A stretch of DNA of 64,000 nucleotides from Pseudescherichia sp031987975 (GTDB lineage: Bacteria > Pseudomonadota > Gammaproteobacteria > Enterobacterales > Enterobacteriaceae): assembly GCF_031987975.1 (NCBI RefSeq), contig NZ_DALZYX010000005.1, positions 332,069-396,068 on the forward strand, written 5' to 3'. The number at the start of each line of letters is the position of its first letter. Position 1 is the first letter of the stretch. The translations under genes and the position numbers were made by a program. The notes beneath the pieces are model-generated. The model had not been told where the DNA came from. It did no database searches and was given only the letters and a program-made list of their open reading frames with translations. This document shows, in pieces, positions 26,450 to 35,972 of this stretch.

Positions 26450-27546
26450 TAGATAATTTCCAGTTTCGCGCGCAGGCAGCCTGCGCTCTGCATTGACTGA
26501 AGGATCGACATCAGATCGATCGGCGTCGCACCCAGCGCATTCAGCGCCCGGACAACGTTGTTCAGGTTGGCGCTGGAGCGAACGCTCTGCAGCGAACCGC
26601 CGCTCTGGCGCAGGTCGATCTGCGTCTGCGGCGTGACCACGGTCTGGCCACCGCCGAACGGCGTATCCGGCTGGCTGACGTTGGCCTGACGGTTTACCGT
26701 CACCGAGAGGTTACCCTGGGCCACTGCACAGCTGTCGAGGGTGACTTCGCGGTTCATGACCACCGAGCCGGTGCGGGAGTTGATCACTACCTTCGCATCC
26801 TGCGGCGTCACGCCCACTTCCATATTCTGGATATCGGCCAGGAAACGCACCTGCGAGCTGTTACCGCTCGGGACACGGATCTGGATAGTACGCGCATCCA
26901 GCGCGGAAGCGCTGCCGTAGCCGCGCGCACGGTTGATGGTGTCGGTGATCTGCTGCGCGAGGGTGAAATCTTCCTGGTTCAGCTGCAGGTTGATGGTGTT
27001 CCCGGAGCCGAACTGAGTCGGCAGCTCGCGCTCGACAACCGCGCCGCCGGTGATACGGCCGCCGTTGAGCTGGTTAACCTGCACGCTGCTGCCGCCTGCT
27101 GCCGCACCCGCGCCGCCCACCAGCACGTTACCCTGTGCCAGGGCATAGACCTGGTTATCGACCCCTTTCAGCGGGGTCATCAGCAGCGTACCGCCGCGCA
27201 GGCTCTTGGCGTTACCCATTGAGGAGACCACCACGTCGATGGTCTGCCCCTGGCGGGCAAAGGCCGGGAACTGAGCGGTAACCATTACCGCCGCCACGTT
27301 TTTCAGCTGCATGTTGGTCCCGGCGGGGACGGTGATCCCCATCTGGGAGAGCATGTTGTTCAGGCTCTGGGTGGTAAACGGCGTCTGGGTGGTCTGGTCA
27401 CCCGTGCCATCGAGGCCGACAACCAGCCCGTAGCCAATCAGTGAGTTCTGTCGTACGCCCTGTACGCTGGTGAGGTCGCGGATGCGCTCGGCCTGGGCAA
27501 TTGTAGCTACCAGCACCAGCGCGATCCCTGCCAGATATTTAAACAT
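26449..27546 (-). CDS. flgI: Flagellar P-ring protein FlgI
   Basis: 365 residues with a cleavable signal peptide (MFKYLAGIALVLVATIAQA, cut before ERIRDL). Mature FlgI builds the periplasmic P ring in the peptidoglycan layer, helped by FlgA. Two conserved cysteines are present, in the segments TLDSCAV and SAGCLRA. It follows flgH by eleven bases. Confidence 0.97.
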   Translation of the reverse strand: MFKYLAGIALVLVATIAQAERIRDLTSVQGVRQNSLIGYGLVVGLDGTGDQTTQTPFTTQSLNNMLSQMGITVPAGTNMQLKNVAAVMVTAQFPAFARQGQTIDVVVSSMGNAKSLRGGTLLMTPLKGVDNQVYALAQGNVLVGGAGAAAGGSSVQVNQLNGGRITGGAVVERELPTQFGSGNTINLQLNQEDFTLAQQITDTINRARGYGSASALDARTIQIRVPSGNSSQVRFLADIQNMEVGVTPQDAKVVINSRTGSVVMNREVTLDSCAVAQGNLSVTVNRQANVSQPDTPFGGGQTVVTPQTQIDLRQSGGSLQSVRSSANLNNVVRALNALGATPIDLMSILQSMQSAGCLRAKLEII

Positions 27547-27557
27547 TGGTCACCCCG

Positions 27558-28256
27558 TTACATCGGCGAGAGGTTAAGGAAGAAGCGTTGCAGCCAGCCC
27601 ATATTCTGCGCTTCATTGATATAGCCGTTGCCGACATATTCGATGCGCGCATCCGCCACCTGGGTGGACGGAACGGAGTTGCTGCCGCTGATGGTGCGTG
27701 GGTTCACGACCCCCGAGAAGCGGATAAACTCAGTGCCCTGGTTAATGGCGATCTGTTTTTCACCCACGACGTGTAAGTTACCGTTGGCTAATACCTGGTC
27801 AACCGTTACGGTCAGCGTTCCGCTGAAGGTGTTGCTGGCGTTAGCCCCACCCTTACCGTTAAAGCTGTTGCTGCCGGAGGCATCGACATCCGCACGGGCG
27901 TTGCCGAACAGGCCTTCTAAGTAGCGCGGCGCAGTCCCGACGCCGAAATTGGTTTTGCCGTCGCGGCTGGCGTTGGCCGACGAGCTTTTACTGGCGCTGA
28001 CGTTCTCTTGCAGCACGATGGTCAGCGTATCGCCTACGTTACGCGGTCTGCGATCCTCAAACAGCGGCTGATAGCCGTAGTTGATCGGCTGGGCAGTCTG
28101 AAAAATGGAGCCGTTGACAATGGGCTGCGGGCCTGGCGTAGGCTGCGCGGTGGTTGCGCCCTGCACCAGCGGCGTCGAGGGGATCCAGGCACACCCGTTC
28201 AGGGTGAGTGCCACCAAAGCCATAAGCGGATAACGAAACGCGGCGGATTTATGCAT
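27558..28256 (-). CDS. flgH: Flagellar L-ring lipoprotein FlgH
   Basis: 232 residues from the ATG at 28256, giving the E. coli length; an ATG nine bases earlier is possible. The lipobox LNGC (Cys22 or so, ahead of AWIPSTPLVQGA) marks an outer-membrane lipoprotein that forms the L ring. The conserved FEDRRPRNVGDTLTIVLQENV region follows. Confidence 0.96.
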   Translation of the reverse strand: MHKSAAFRYPLMALVALTLNGCAWIPSTPLVQGATTAQPTPGPQPIVNGSIFQTAQPINYGYQPLFEDRRPRNVGDTLTIVLQENVSASKSSSANASRDGKTNFGVGTAPRYLEGLFGNARADVDASGSNSFNGKGGANASNTFSGTLTVTVDQVLANGNLHVVGEKQIAINQGTEFIRFSGVVNPRTISGSNSVPSTQVADARIEYVGNGYINEAQNMGWLQRFFLNLSPM

Positions 28257-28316
28257 TGCTTTCATCTTCGAAATCAGGGGCCCGGCGCGGCGATGACCAC
28301 CGCGCCGGAGCGCGCC

Positions 28317-29099
28317 TTAGAGTTGCGTCAGTTTTTGCAGCATCTGATCGGTAGTCGATACGGCTTTACTGTTAATTTCGTAAGCGCGCTGAACCTGGAT
28401 CATATTCACCAGCTCTTCAGCCACGTTCACGTTAGAGGTTTCAACATACCCCTGGTAGAGCAGCCCCGCACCGTTCAGGCCGGGCGTCGTATCGTTCGGC
28501 GCGCCGGAGGACTGGGTCTCGGTGTAGAGGTTCTCACCGATGCTTTCCAGACCGGTATCGTTCATAAAGGTGGTCAGGTTCAGCTGCCCCACCTGCACCG
28601 GCGCGGCCTGCCCCTGCTGGGTCACGCTCACCACGCCGTCACGGCCGATGGTGATGCTCAGGGAGTTTGCCGGAATGGTAATGGCTGGCTGCACCTGGAA
28701 ACCGCCTGCGGTGACCAGCTGGCCGTTCTGATCCACCTGGAAAGAACCGTCGCGGGTATAGGCGGCGGTACCGTCCGGCAGCATCACCTGGAAGAAGCCC
28801 TGGCCTTTAATCGCCACGTCTTTGCTGTTGTTGGTCTGGGAAAGGTTACCCTGGCTGTGCAGGCGCTCGGTAGCCACCGGACGCACGCCGGTACCAATCT
28901 GCAGGCCTGACGGCAGCGTGGTCTGCTCGGAAGACTGCGCGCCTGGCTGGCGAACGGTCTGGTAGAGCAGATCTTCAAAGACTGCGCGCTGACGCTTAAA
29001 ACCGTTGGTGCTGACGTTCGCCAGGTTGTTGGCGATGACGTCCATATTGGTTTGCTGGGCGTCGAGGCCGGTCTTGGCAATCCATAAGGAGTTGATCAT
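28317..29099 (-). CDS. flgG: Flagellar distal rod protein FlgG
   Basis: 260 residues, the usual length. The N-terminal rod motif is LWIAKTGLDAQQTNMDVIANNLANVSTNGFKR in shape, and the C-terminal LVNMIQVQRAYEINSKAV helix completes the D0 core. It forms the stiff distal rod passing through the L and P rings. Confidence 0.98.
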   Translation of the reverse strand: MINSLWIAKTGLDAQQTNMDVIANNLANVSTNGFKRQRAVFEDLLYQTVRQPGAQSSEQTTLPSGLQIGTGVRPVATERLHSQGNLSQTNNSKDVAIKGQGFFQVMLPDGTAAYTRDGSFQVDQNGQLVTAGGFQVQPAITIPANSLSITIGRDGVVSVTQQGQAAPVQVGQLNLTTFMNDTGLESIGENLYTETQSSGAPNDTTPGLNGAGLLYQGYVETSNVNVAEELVNMIQVQRAYEINSKAVSTTDQMLQKLTQL

Positions 29100-29112
29100 A
29101 AATAGTCCTGTA

Positions 29113-29868
29113 TTAGCTCATCGACAGCAGTGAGTTAGCACGCTGCTCATTTTCATCAACGCTGCTGATGACCTTCATCTGCATCTCAAAGCGACGCGCG
29201 CTGGCGATCATATCGGTCATCGCTTCAACTGGCTTCACGTTGCTCCCCTCCAGCACGCCCGACATCACGCGGATGGTGGGATCGGCCTGCAGGGTTGCGC
29301 CCCGGGTAGCCTGGGTGGCCTGGCTGAGACGGAACATGCCGTCATCGCCACGCACCACTTCAGCAGCGGTTGCCTTGACCAGCTTCAGCTTGCCGATTGG
29401 CGATACCGTATTGGGCGGATCTCCCGGGGTGAGCGCCGAGATGGTGCCGTCCGCTGCGATGGTGATCTCCGCCCCTTCCGGCACGGCAATCGGACCTGCG
29501 TCGCCCATCACCGGGTTACCCTGAATGGTCAGCTGACCCGTCGGGCTGACCTGCATGTTACCGTTGCGGGTATAGCCCTCGGTACCGTCCGGCGTCTGTA
29601 CCGCCAGCCAGCCGTCCTGTTGCAGCGCAACGTCCAGCGGGCGGGAAGTGTAATCCATCTGGCCAGGGGTCATATCCGCGCCGGGGGTAGACGCGGTTAC
29701 CAGCGTGCGGGTAGGCAGCGACAGGCCCTCTACCGGCACGGCGCGCAGCGCGTTGAGCTGCGCACGAAAGCCTGGCGTGGAGGCGTTCGCGAGGTTGCTG
29801 GCCGTAACCGCCTGCTGGTTGAGCGTCTGGCTGGCCGCGCCCATCGCGGTATATATTGCGTGATCCAT
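29113..29868 (-). CDS. flgF: Flagellar proximal rod protein FlgF
   Basis: 251 residues. It starts MDHAIYTAMGAASQTLNQQA with the rod motif NLANASTPGF, and ends in the MTDMIASARRFEMQMKVI helix. Part of the proximal rod between FlgC and FlgG. Confidence 0.97.
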   Translation of the reverse strand: MDHAIYTAMGAASQTLNQQAVTASNLANASTPGFRAQLNALRAVPVEGLSLPTRTLVTASTPGADMTPGQMDYTSRPLDVALQQDGWLAVQTPDGTEGYTRNGNMQVSPTGQLTIQGNPVMGDAGPIAVPEGAEITIAADGTISALTPGDPPNTVSPIGKLKLVKATAAEVVRGDDGMFRLSQATQATRGATLQADPTIRVMSGVLEGSNVKPVEAMTDMIASARRFEMQMKVISSVDENEQRANSLLSMS

Positions 29869-29888
29869 GAAGCCGTCCCGTCAGGCGC

Positions 29889-31094
29889 TTAGCGCAGGTT
29901 AACCAGGGTGTTGAGGATCTGATCCTGGGTTTTGATGGTCTGCGCGTTCGACTGGTAGTTACGCTGCGCGACGATCATATTGACCAGCTCTTTACTCAGA
30001 TCGGTGTTAGAGGCTTCCAGCGCGCCGTTGGTCAGGGTACCGAAGTTACCGGTGCCTGCGGTGCCGAGCAGCGCCACGCCGGAGGACTGGGTTGCCGACC
30101 AGACGTTATCGCCTTCGGACGCCAGGCCTTCGTTGTTCGCGAAGTTAGCCAGCACGATCTGGCCCAGCAGCTGGTTCTGCTCGTTGGAGTAGTTACCCAC
30201 TACGGTGCCGTCGTCGTTGATCTGATAGCTCACCAGGTCACCCGGCTTGTAGCCGTTCTGGCTGGTAGCCACGATGTTGTTCGCGCCGGTGTTCTGCTGC
30301 ATGGAGTTCAGGAAGCTCAGGCTAAAGGACGCCGGATCCGCGCCTGGGATGGTCGCCGTCGTCACGTTAGCGGTACCACCGGAGGTCAGCATCCCGGTCT
30401 CGCTGAAGCCCAGAGTGGTGGAAAGCGTCGCGGCGCTGTTCGCCACGCTGCTGTCCTGGGTGTAGACATTCCAGGTGTTGCTGGTTCCACTCTTCACGAA
30501 ATAGACGTTCATGTCGTGGGAGTTACCCTGGCTGTCAAAGACGGTAACCGAGCCTTTTTTGTTATAGCTGTCGGCGTTAGTCGGATCGAAAGCCACGGTC
30601 GGCGCAGCGTCAGTGGAGTTCAGGTTGATCTGCATCGCGGCGGTAGTGGTGGTTTTCGCCGCCATCAGGGTGTTCGGGATGGAGATCGCCGTCGGGTTTG
30701 CGCCCTGCTGAATGGTCGGCGGGGTGCCGGTGGCCGGGAAGCCGGTCAGCTGCAGACCCTGCATGTTAACGATGTTGCGGTTTTCATCCAGCTTGAACTG
30801 GCCGTTGCGGCTGTAGTACACCGAGCCGCTATTATCGACCAGACGGAAGAAACCGTTCTGGCTGATAGCAACGTCCAGGCCACGACCGGTGTTGGTGGTC
30901 GTGCCGTCGGTGAAGTCCTGGGTAATACCCGCAACCTTCACGCCAAGACCGACTTTAGAACCGGCAAACATATCGGCGAAGGACGCGGTGCCAGATTTAA
31001 AGCCATAGGTGGCGGAGTTGGCGATGTTGTTACCAATGACATCGAGGTTGGTGGCCGCAGCATTCAGGCCGCTGACCGCTTGTGAGAAGGCCAT
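29889..31094 (-). CDS. flgE: Flagellar hook protein FlgE
   Basis: 401 residues, within one of the E. coli length. It polymerises into the curved hook. The N-terminus FSQAVSGLNAAATNLDVIGN and C-terminus LVNMIVAQRNYQSNAQTIKT form the D0 core; the middle is a variable, Ser/Thr-rich surface domain. FlgD caps the growing hook, and FlgE follows flgD on the same strand. Confidence 0.98.
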   Translation of the reverse strand: MAFSQAVSGLNAAATNLDVIGNNIANSATYGFKSGTASFADMFAGSKVGLGVKVAGITQDFTDGTTTNTGRGLDVAISQNGFFRLVDNSGSVYYSRNGQFKLDENRNIVNMQGLQLTGFPATGTPPTIQQGANPTAISIPNTLMAAKTTTTAAMQINLNSTDAAPTVAFDPTNADSYNKKGSVTVFDSQGNSHDMNVYFVKSGTSNTWNVYTQDSSVANSAATLSTTLGFSETGMLTSGGTANVTTATIPGADPASFSLSFLNSMQQNTGANNIVATSQNGYKPGDLVSYQINDDGTVVGNYSNEQNQLLGQIVLANFANNEGLASEGDNVWSATQSSGVALLGTAGTGNFGTLTNGALEASNTDLSKELVNMIVAQRNYQSNAQTIKTQDQILNTLVNLR

Positions 31095-31120
31095 GACTTA
31101 CTCCTGATAAGTGTAAAGGC

Positions 31121-31795
31121 TTATATAATCTGCCGTACTTCGTCGAGGGTGGTGGTACCGTAGGTACCCAAATCTAAGGTGTTACCGGTGCTGCCTTTGG
31201 TAATGCCCTGCACCAGCGCAAACTGCAGCGGCTGGGCCACCAGCTGGGTGGATCCGCTGCTGGCGCTGATGGAAACGGTATAGGCGCTGTCCGGGGCAGC
31301 AGTGCCGTCGGTCATCTTGCCGTCCCAGCTAAAGGTGTGAACACCCGCGCTCAGGCCGCCAATATCGATGGTGCGAACCACCACGTTGTTTTTATCGGTG
31401 ATGGTTGCGGTGACTTTATCCGCCGCCTGGGTCAGCTCAACGCCAAACGGCGTAGTGGTCTCGCTGCCCGCCAGCACGGTGGTGCCCGGGATCATCACCC
31501 CGTGGCCAATCAGCGTGCTCGCCTGCAGCGACTGGCTGTTGTCGATCTGACCAGAGATAGCGCCCAGGGTGGTATTGAGCTTCTCAATGCCGCTGACGGT
31601 GTTGATCTGCGCCAGCTGGGTGGTCAGCTCGTTGTTCTCCATCGGATTGGTGGGATCCTGGTTTTTGAGCTGGGCAACCAGCAGCGTTAAGAAGCTGCTC
31701 TGCAGATCCGTTGCGCTACTGCCGGCCGCTGCGCTGGTAGCTGTCGAGGTAGCGGTAGTGCTGGTAGTGTCGTTGAGATTTACAGCGATAGACAT
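31121..31795 (-). CDS. flgD: Hook-capping protein FlgD
   Basis: 224 residues, slightly shorter than in E. coli. The conserved N-terminal segment SSFLTLLVAQLKNQDPTNPM serves assembly, and the C-terminal part is the Tudor/fibronectin-like cap domain (SWDGKMTDGTAAPDSAYTVS). It scaffolds hook polymerisation and is then discarded. Confidence 0.96.
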   Translation of the reverse strand: MSIAVNLNDTTSTTATSTATSAAAGSSATDLQSSFLTLLVAQLKNQDPTNPMENNELTTQLAQINTVSGIEKLNTTLGAISGQIDNSQSLQASTLIGHGVMIPGTTVLAGSETTTPFGVELTQAADKVTATITDKNNVVVRTIDIGGLSAGVHTFSWDGKMTDGTAAPDSAYTVSISASSGSTQLVAQPLQFALVQGITKGSTGNTLDLGTYGTTTLDEVRQII

Positions 31796-31806
31796 GCGAC
31801 TCTCCT

Positions 31807-32211
31807 TTACGAGCCAAGCGTGAGCGTTTTCAGCATCATGCTTTTCACGGTGTTAAGTACTTCAACGTTGGCCTGGTAGCTGCGCGAGGCGGACATGGAG
31901 TTAACCATCTCACCGACGACGTCCACGTTGGGCATCCGCACGTAGCCTTTCGCATCGGCAAGCGGGTTGCCTGGCTCAAAGACCAGCTTGTCCGGAGCCT
32001 GGCTCTCAATGACATTGGCGACCTTGACGCCGCCGGTGGCCGCGCCTGGCGCCGCGTTCACCTGAAACACGACCTGCTTAGCGCGGTAGGGCTGGCCGTC
32101 TGGCCCGGTGACGCTGTCGGCGTTCGCCAGGTTACTGGCTGCCACGTTTAGCCGCTGGGACTGCGCAGTCAGCGCCGAGCCGGCGATATCAAAAATGTTC
32201 AGTAGTGCCAT
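31807..32211 (-). CDS. flgC: Flagellar proximal rod protein FlgC
   Basis: 134 residues with the rod motif LNVAASNLANADSVTG near the N-terminus and MVNSMSASRSYQANVEVL near the C-terminus. It lies three bases after flgB and eleven before flgD. Confidence 0.97.
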   Translation of the reverse strand: MALLNIFDIAGSALTAQSQRLNVAASNLANADSVTGPDGQPYRAKQVVFQVNAAPGAATGGVKVANVIESQAPDKLVFEPGNPLADAKGYVRMPNVDVVGEMVNSMSASRSYQANVEVLNTVKSMMLKTLTLGS

Positions 32212-32214
32212 CTA

Positions 32215-32631
32215 TTAATTCCCCCCCTGCAGCACGCTCATCATGCCTTTAATCTGTCCACCCAGAACGTTCAGCCCGGTCTGGTATTGCAGGCTGTTAT
32301 CGGCAAACTGGGTACGCTCCCGGTCCATATCGACGGTGTTACCGTCCAGCGATGGCTGATCGGGAATGCGATAAAGCAGTTCAGTAGACGGTGCGGCGAT
32401 GGTCTGGGCAGGAATATGGCGGGCAGAGGTCAGCGCCAGCGATACCCCGCTGGTTTCGGCCCGGCCGCGCTCCATCACTTTTTTAAGTTCGCTGGCAAAA
32501 TCCATATCGCGCGCCTGATACCCCGGGGTATCGGCGTTAGCAATATTGGCGGCCAGAACTTCCTGGCGCTGGGCGCGCAGGTTTAATGCTTCTTGCTGAA
32601 ATCGTAGCGCGGCATCGAGTTTATCGAGCAT
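32215..32631 (-). CDS. flgB: Flagellar proximal rod protein FlgB
   Basis: 138 residues. It contains QEVLAANIANADTPGYQARDMDF, the rod-family signature in slightly diverged form. The first gene of the flgBCDEFGHIJ transcript, divergent from flgA across a 173-base region where the FlhDC-dependent class 2 promoters must lie. Confidence 0.97.
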   Translation of the reverse strand: MLDKLDAALRFQQEALNLRAQRQEVLAANIANADTPGYQARDMDFASELKKVMERGRAETSGVSLALTSARHIPAQTIAAPSTELLYRIPDQPSLDGNTVDMDRERTQFADNSLQYQTGLNVLGGQIKGMMSVLQGGN

Positions 32632-32804
32632 GTCTCCCCCGCTGATGACGTTACGCTGATGAGAAAATGACAGATGACAGCTTAAAGGGCATGAGGCACG
32701 CCTTATCGTTGGAATAAACGCAAAATGCGTCGCTATTTATTGCGTTGATAGATCGGCGCTACGGGTAAAATCCCCTCACTTGTTAATCCAGGCAGGAGCT
32801 AACC
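32632..32804. promoter_or_regulatory. Divergent flgA / flgB control region
   Basis: A 173-base gap between the two divergent flagellar transcripts. In enterics FlhD4C2 activates both directions from here. Degenerate FlhDC-like segments (AATGACAGATGACAG at about 32665) are visible, but I could not fix boxes or start sites by eye. Confidence 0.6.
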
Positions 32805-33464
32805 ATGCACGGTGTGAAAAGCGTATGCGCCGCAATTTTGCTGTTTGCCAGTCCCCTGGCAGCGGCGCAGGATCTCACCGCCCAGCTGACCACCTTTTTT
32901 GCCCAACGGCTGGCGGGCTTTAGCGATGAGGTCGCCGTTACGCTGCGAACCCCGGCAAATCTGCTGCCTGCCTGTGAGCAACCCGCGCTGAGCGTTGCGG
33001 GTAGCGCGAAGCTGTGGGGCAACGTTAACGTGCTGGCCCAGTGCGCCAATGAGAAACGCTATCTGCAGGTGACGGTAGCGGCGACCGGAAACTACGTGGT
33101 CGCCGCCCAGGCGATTACCCGTGGCAGCACGCTGGAGCCGGGCAGCGTGACCCTGAAGCGCGGCCGTCTGGATCGTCTCCCGCCGCGCACCATGCTGGAC
33201 ATTAACCAGGCTCAGGATGCGGTAAGCCTGCGCGATGTCGCCCCAGGCCAGGCGATTCAGCTCTCCATGCTGCGCCAATCGTGGCGGGTTAAGGCCGGTG
33301 AGCGTGTACAGGTGATCGCCAGCGGCGATGGCTTTAGCGTAAACGGTGAAGGTAAGGCGCTGAACAATGCCTCGGTGGCGCAAAATGCCCGCGTGCGCAT
33401 GGCGTCAGGCCAGGTGGTAAGCGGCACGGTAGCGCCTGATGGGAATATTCTTATTAATCTGTAA
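32805..33464 (+). CDS. flgA: FlgA, periplasmic P-ring assembly chaperone
   Basis: 219 residues with a signal peptide (MHGVKSVCAAILLFASPLAAA, cut before QDLTAQL). A C-terminal SAF domain contains ITRGSTLEPGSVTLKRGRLD. It helps FlgI form the P ring. AGGAG lies upstream of the ATG. Confidence 0.96.
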   Translation: MHGVKSVCAAILLFASPLAAAQDLTAQLTTFFAQRLAGFSDEVAVTLRTPANLLPACEQPALSVAGSAKLWGNVNVLAQCANEKRYLQVTVAATGNYVVAAQAITRGSTLEPGSVTLKRGRLDRLPPRTMLDINQAQDAVSLRDVAPGQAIQLSMLRQSWRVKAGERVQVIASGDGFSVNGEGKALNNASVAQNARVRMASGQVVSGTVAPDGNILINL

Positions 33465-33470
33465 TCTTTT

Positions 33471-33497
33471 TAAAGATTTTGCGGCCCTTGCCGATAA
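33471..33497 (+). promoter_or_regulatory. Sigma-28 (FliA) promoter of flgMN
   Basis: TAAA (33471-33474), 15 bases, GCCGATAA (33490-33497), a perfect class 3 consensus with the right spacing, 60 bases before the flgM ATG. It lets FliA drive its own anti-sigma factor. Confidence 0.92.
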
Positions 33498-33557
33498 TTA
33501 AGCAATATATGATGATGGCAAGCCCTAACGCCGCGAACCCTCGATGAGGACAACACT

Positions 33558-33851
33558 ATGAGCATTGATCGTACATCGCCTTTAAAGTCGGTTAGCACTG
33601 TTCAGCCGCGCGAAACCAACGACACTCAGACTCCAAAAACGCGTCTGGAAAAATCCGCTACGGCGAATAGCACCAGCGTCACTATTAGCAATGCGCAGAC
33701 CAAACTGACCCAGGCGGGCAGCGACGATATTAACATGGAGCGCGTGGAAGCACTGAAAACCGCGATCCGCAACGGCGAGCTGAAAATGGATACCGGCAAA
33801 ATTGCCGACGCCCTGATTAGCGAAGCGCAGAGTTTCCTACAGAGTAAGTGA
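33558..33851 (+). CDS. flgM: Anti-sigma-28 factor FlgM
   Basis: 97 residues, Ser/Thr-rich and mostly disordered in the N-terminal half, with the sigma-binding helices in the C-terminal part (MERVEALKTAIRNGELKMDTGKIADALI). It holds FliA inactive until the hook is complete, then is exported through the flagellum. Confidence 0.97.
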   Translation: MSIDRTSPLKSVSTVQPRETNDTQTPKTRLEKSATANSTSVTISNAQTKLTQAGSDDINMERVEALKTAIRNGELKMDTGKIADALISEAQSFLQSK

Positions 33852-33855
33852 GCGT

Positions 33856-34278
33856 ATGAGCAAACTGTCAGAAGTTCTTGATCAAATGACAGTTATCCTG
33901 AACGCGCTGAAAGGCGTGATGGATGCTGAGCAACAACACCTTTCGGCGGGCCAGATTAACGGCAGCGCGCTACAGCGTATCACCGAAGAGAAGAGTTCGT
34001 TGCTCGCCTCGCTGGACTATCTTGAACAGCAGCGTCGTGCCGAACAGAATATGGAGCAGAGCGCAAACGATGATATCGCAGGCCGCTGGCTGACGATTAC
34101 CAAAAAAACGCAGCACCTGCGTGAGCTAAACCAGCACAACGGCTGGCTGCTGGAAGATCAGATCCAGCGCAACCGACAGGCACTGGAGGTGTTAAAACCG
34201 CATCAGGAGCCTGCCCTTTACGGCGCGAATGGCCAGACTTCGGTATCCCACCGCGGCGGCAAGAAAATCTCCATCTGA
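33856..34278 (+). CDS. flgN: Flagellar export chaperone FlgN
   Basis: 140 residues, almost entirely helical. It binds the C-termini of FlgK and FlgL and carries them to the export apparatus. It begins four bases after flgM, in the same transcript. Confidence 0.96.
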   Translation: MSKLSEVLDQMTVILNALKGVMDAEQQHLSAGQINGSALQRITEEKSSLLASLDYLEQQRRAEQNMEQSANDDIAGRWLTITKKTQHLRELNQHNGWLLEDQIQRNRQALEVLKPHQEPALYGANGQTSVSHRGGKKISI

Positions 34279-34288
34279 CCTCTTATCG

Positions 34289-34326
34289 TTCAGGCCCGGG
34301 CATCGCTGCCCGGGCCTGAACCGTTT
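34289..34326. terminator. Bidirectional terminator between flgN and murJ
   Basis: A perfect 14-base stem: TTCAGGCCCGGGCA (34289-34302), loop TCGC, TGCCCGGGCCTGAA (34307-34320), then CCGTTTT. It sits exactly between the convergent flgN and murJ ends. The T run on the plus side is short. Confidence 0.78.
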
Positions 34327-35861
34327 TACGCCGTCCGGCGCGCAAACTCCTTCACTTTAAAGCCCAGCAGCGCCAGCGTGGCGAAGTAGGCTATGGCTCC
34401 CACCGCCACCACCGCCATCAGGCGCAGCAAACGCCAGGCCATCGTTCCCTGCGACCACTCCGGCATCACCGAGAGCACACCCAGCAGCGCTGCGGCCATC
34501 ACCACCACAGCAATCACCAGACGCAGCAGAAAACGCTGCCAGCCCGGCTGCGGGGTAAAGATTTTCTGCTTGCGCAGCTGCCAGTAGAGCAGGCTGGCGT
34601 TGAGGCAGGCGGCCAGACCAATGGACAGCGACAGCCCGGCATGTTTGAGCGGGCCGATAAAGGCCAGGTTCATCAGCTGGGTCATAATCAGCGTGACGAT
34701 AGCGATCTTGACCGGGGTTTTAATGTCCTGCCGCGAGTAGAACCCTGGCGCCAGCACTTTCACCACAATTAACCCCATCAGCCCCACGGAGTAGGCGATC
34801 AACGCCCGCTGGGTCATCATCGCGTCAAAGGCGGTGAACTTGCCGTACTGGAACAGCGAGACCGTTAGCGGTTTGGCGAGGATCCCCAGCGCCACGGCGC
34901 TCGGCAACGCCAGCAGGAAGCAGAGGCGCAGGCCCCAGTCCATCAGGCGGCAGTACTCGTCGTGGTTGCCGCTGGCGAAGCTGCGGGAGAGCGACGGCAG
35001 CAGGATGGTGCCCAGCGCCACGCCCAGCACGCCGGAGGGAAACTCCATCAGGCGGTCAGCGTAGTACATCCACGAGACCGAGCCGGAGACGAGGAACGAG
35101 GCGAAAATGGTGTTGATGATCAGTGAGATTTGGCTGACCGAGACGCCAAGAATAGCCGGGCCCATCTGCTTGACGACGCGGATCGCTCCTGCATCGCGAA
35201 AGCTGATGCGCGGCAATACCAGCATGCCGATCTTTTTGAGATGTGGCAGCTGATAGAAGAGCTGTAGGACGCCGCCGACGGTGACTGCCCAGGCCAGCGC
35301 CAGCACCGGCGGGTTAAACAGCGGAGCGGCAAAGAGCGCAAAGCCAATCATGCTGACGTTTAACAGGGTTGGCGCAAAGGCCGGCACCGAGAAGCGGTTC
35401 CAGGTGTTAAGGATCGCCCCCACCAGCGAGGCCAGCGAAATCAGCAGAATGTAGGGAAAGGTGATCTTCAGCAGCTGGGTGGTGAGCACAAACTTGTCGG
35501 CGGTATCGGCAAAGCCCGGCGCGGTGACCATGATCACCCAGGGCGCGGCCAGCATCCCGGCGATGGTGACGATGGCCAGCACCAGCGTCAACAGACCGGA
35601 AACGTAGGCGACAAAGACGCGGGTAGCCTCTTCGCCCTGCTTGCTTTTGTACTCGGCCAGAATTGGCACGAAGGCCTGGGAGAACGCGCCTTCCGCAAAG
35701 ATGCGGCGCAGCAGGTTAGGGAGCTTAAACGCCACAAAGAAGGCGTCGGTTGCCATCCCTGCGCCAAACACCCTTGCCACAATGGCGTCGCGAGCAAACC
35801 CCAGCACGCGGGAAAAGAGAGTCATCGAGCTGACCGCAGCCAGCGATTTTAATAAATTCAT
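34326..35861 (-). CDS. murJ: Lipid II flippase MurJ (MviN)
   Basis: 511 residues with about fourteen membrane helices, a member of the MOP exporter superfamily. It moves lipid II across the inner membrane for cell-wall synthesis. The N-terminal KSLAAVSSMTLFSRVLGFARD (Arg in the cavity) and the EGAFSQAFVPI motif are characteristic. Last gene of the rimJ-yceH-mviM-murJ run. Confidence 0.98.
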   Translation of the reverse strand: MNLLKSLAAVSSMTLFSRVLGFARDAIVARVFGAGMATDAFFVAFKLPNLLRRIFAEGAFSQAFVPILAEYKSKQGEEATRVFVAYVSGLLTLVLAIVTIAGMLAAPWVIMVTAPGFADTADKFVLTTQLLKITFPYILLISLASLVGAILNTWNRFSVPAFAPTLLNVSMIGFALFAAPLFNPPVLALAWAVTVGGVLQLFYQLPHLKKIGMLVLPRISFRDAGAIRVVKQMGPAILGVSVSQISLIINTIFASFLVSGSVSWMYYADRLMEFPSGVLGVALGTILLPSLSRSFASGNHDEYCRLMDWGLRLCFLLALPSAVALGILAKPLTVSLFQYGKFTAFDAMMTQRALIAYSVGLMGLIVVKVLAPGFYSRQDIKTPVKIAIVTLIMTQLMNLAFIGPLKHAGLSLSIGLAACLNASLLYWQLRKQKIFTPQPGWQRFLLRLVIAVVVMAAALLGVLSVMPEWSQGTMAWRLLRLMAVVAVGAIAYFATLALLGFKVKEFARRTA

Positions 35862-35972
35862 TACTGTATTAATCCGAAACCCTGCGGCAAAACGCCTGCA
35901 TAGCAGGCGTTAGAAGAAGCGCTTAGTCTACCTGGATTGCAATGAAATACTACATCCAGATGTTACAGTGAA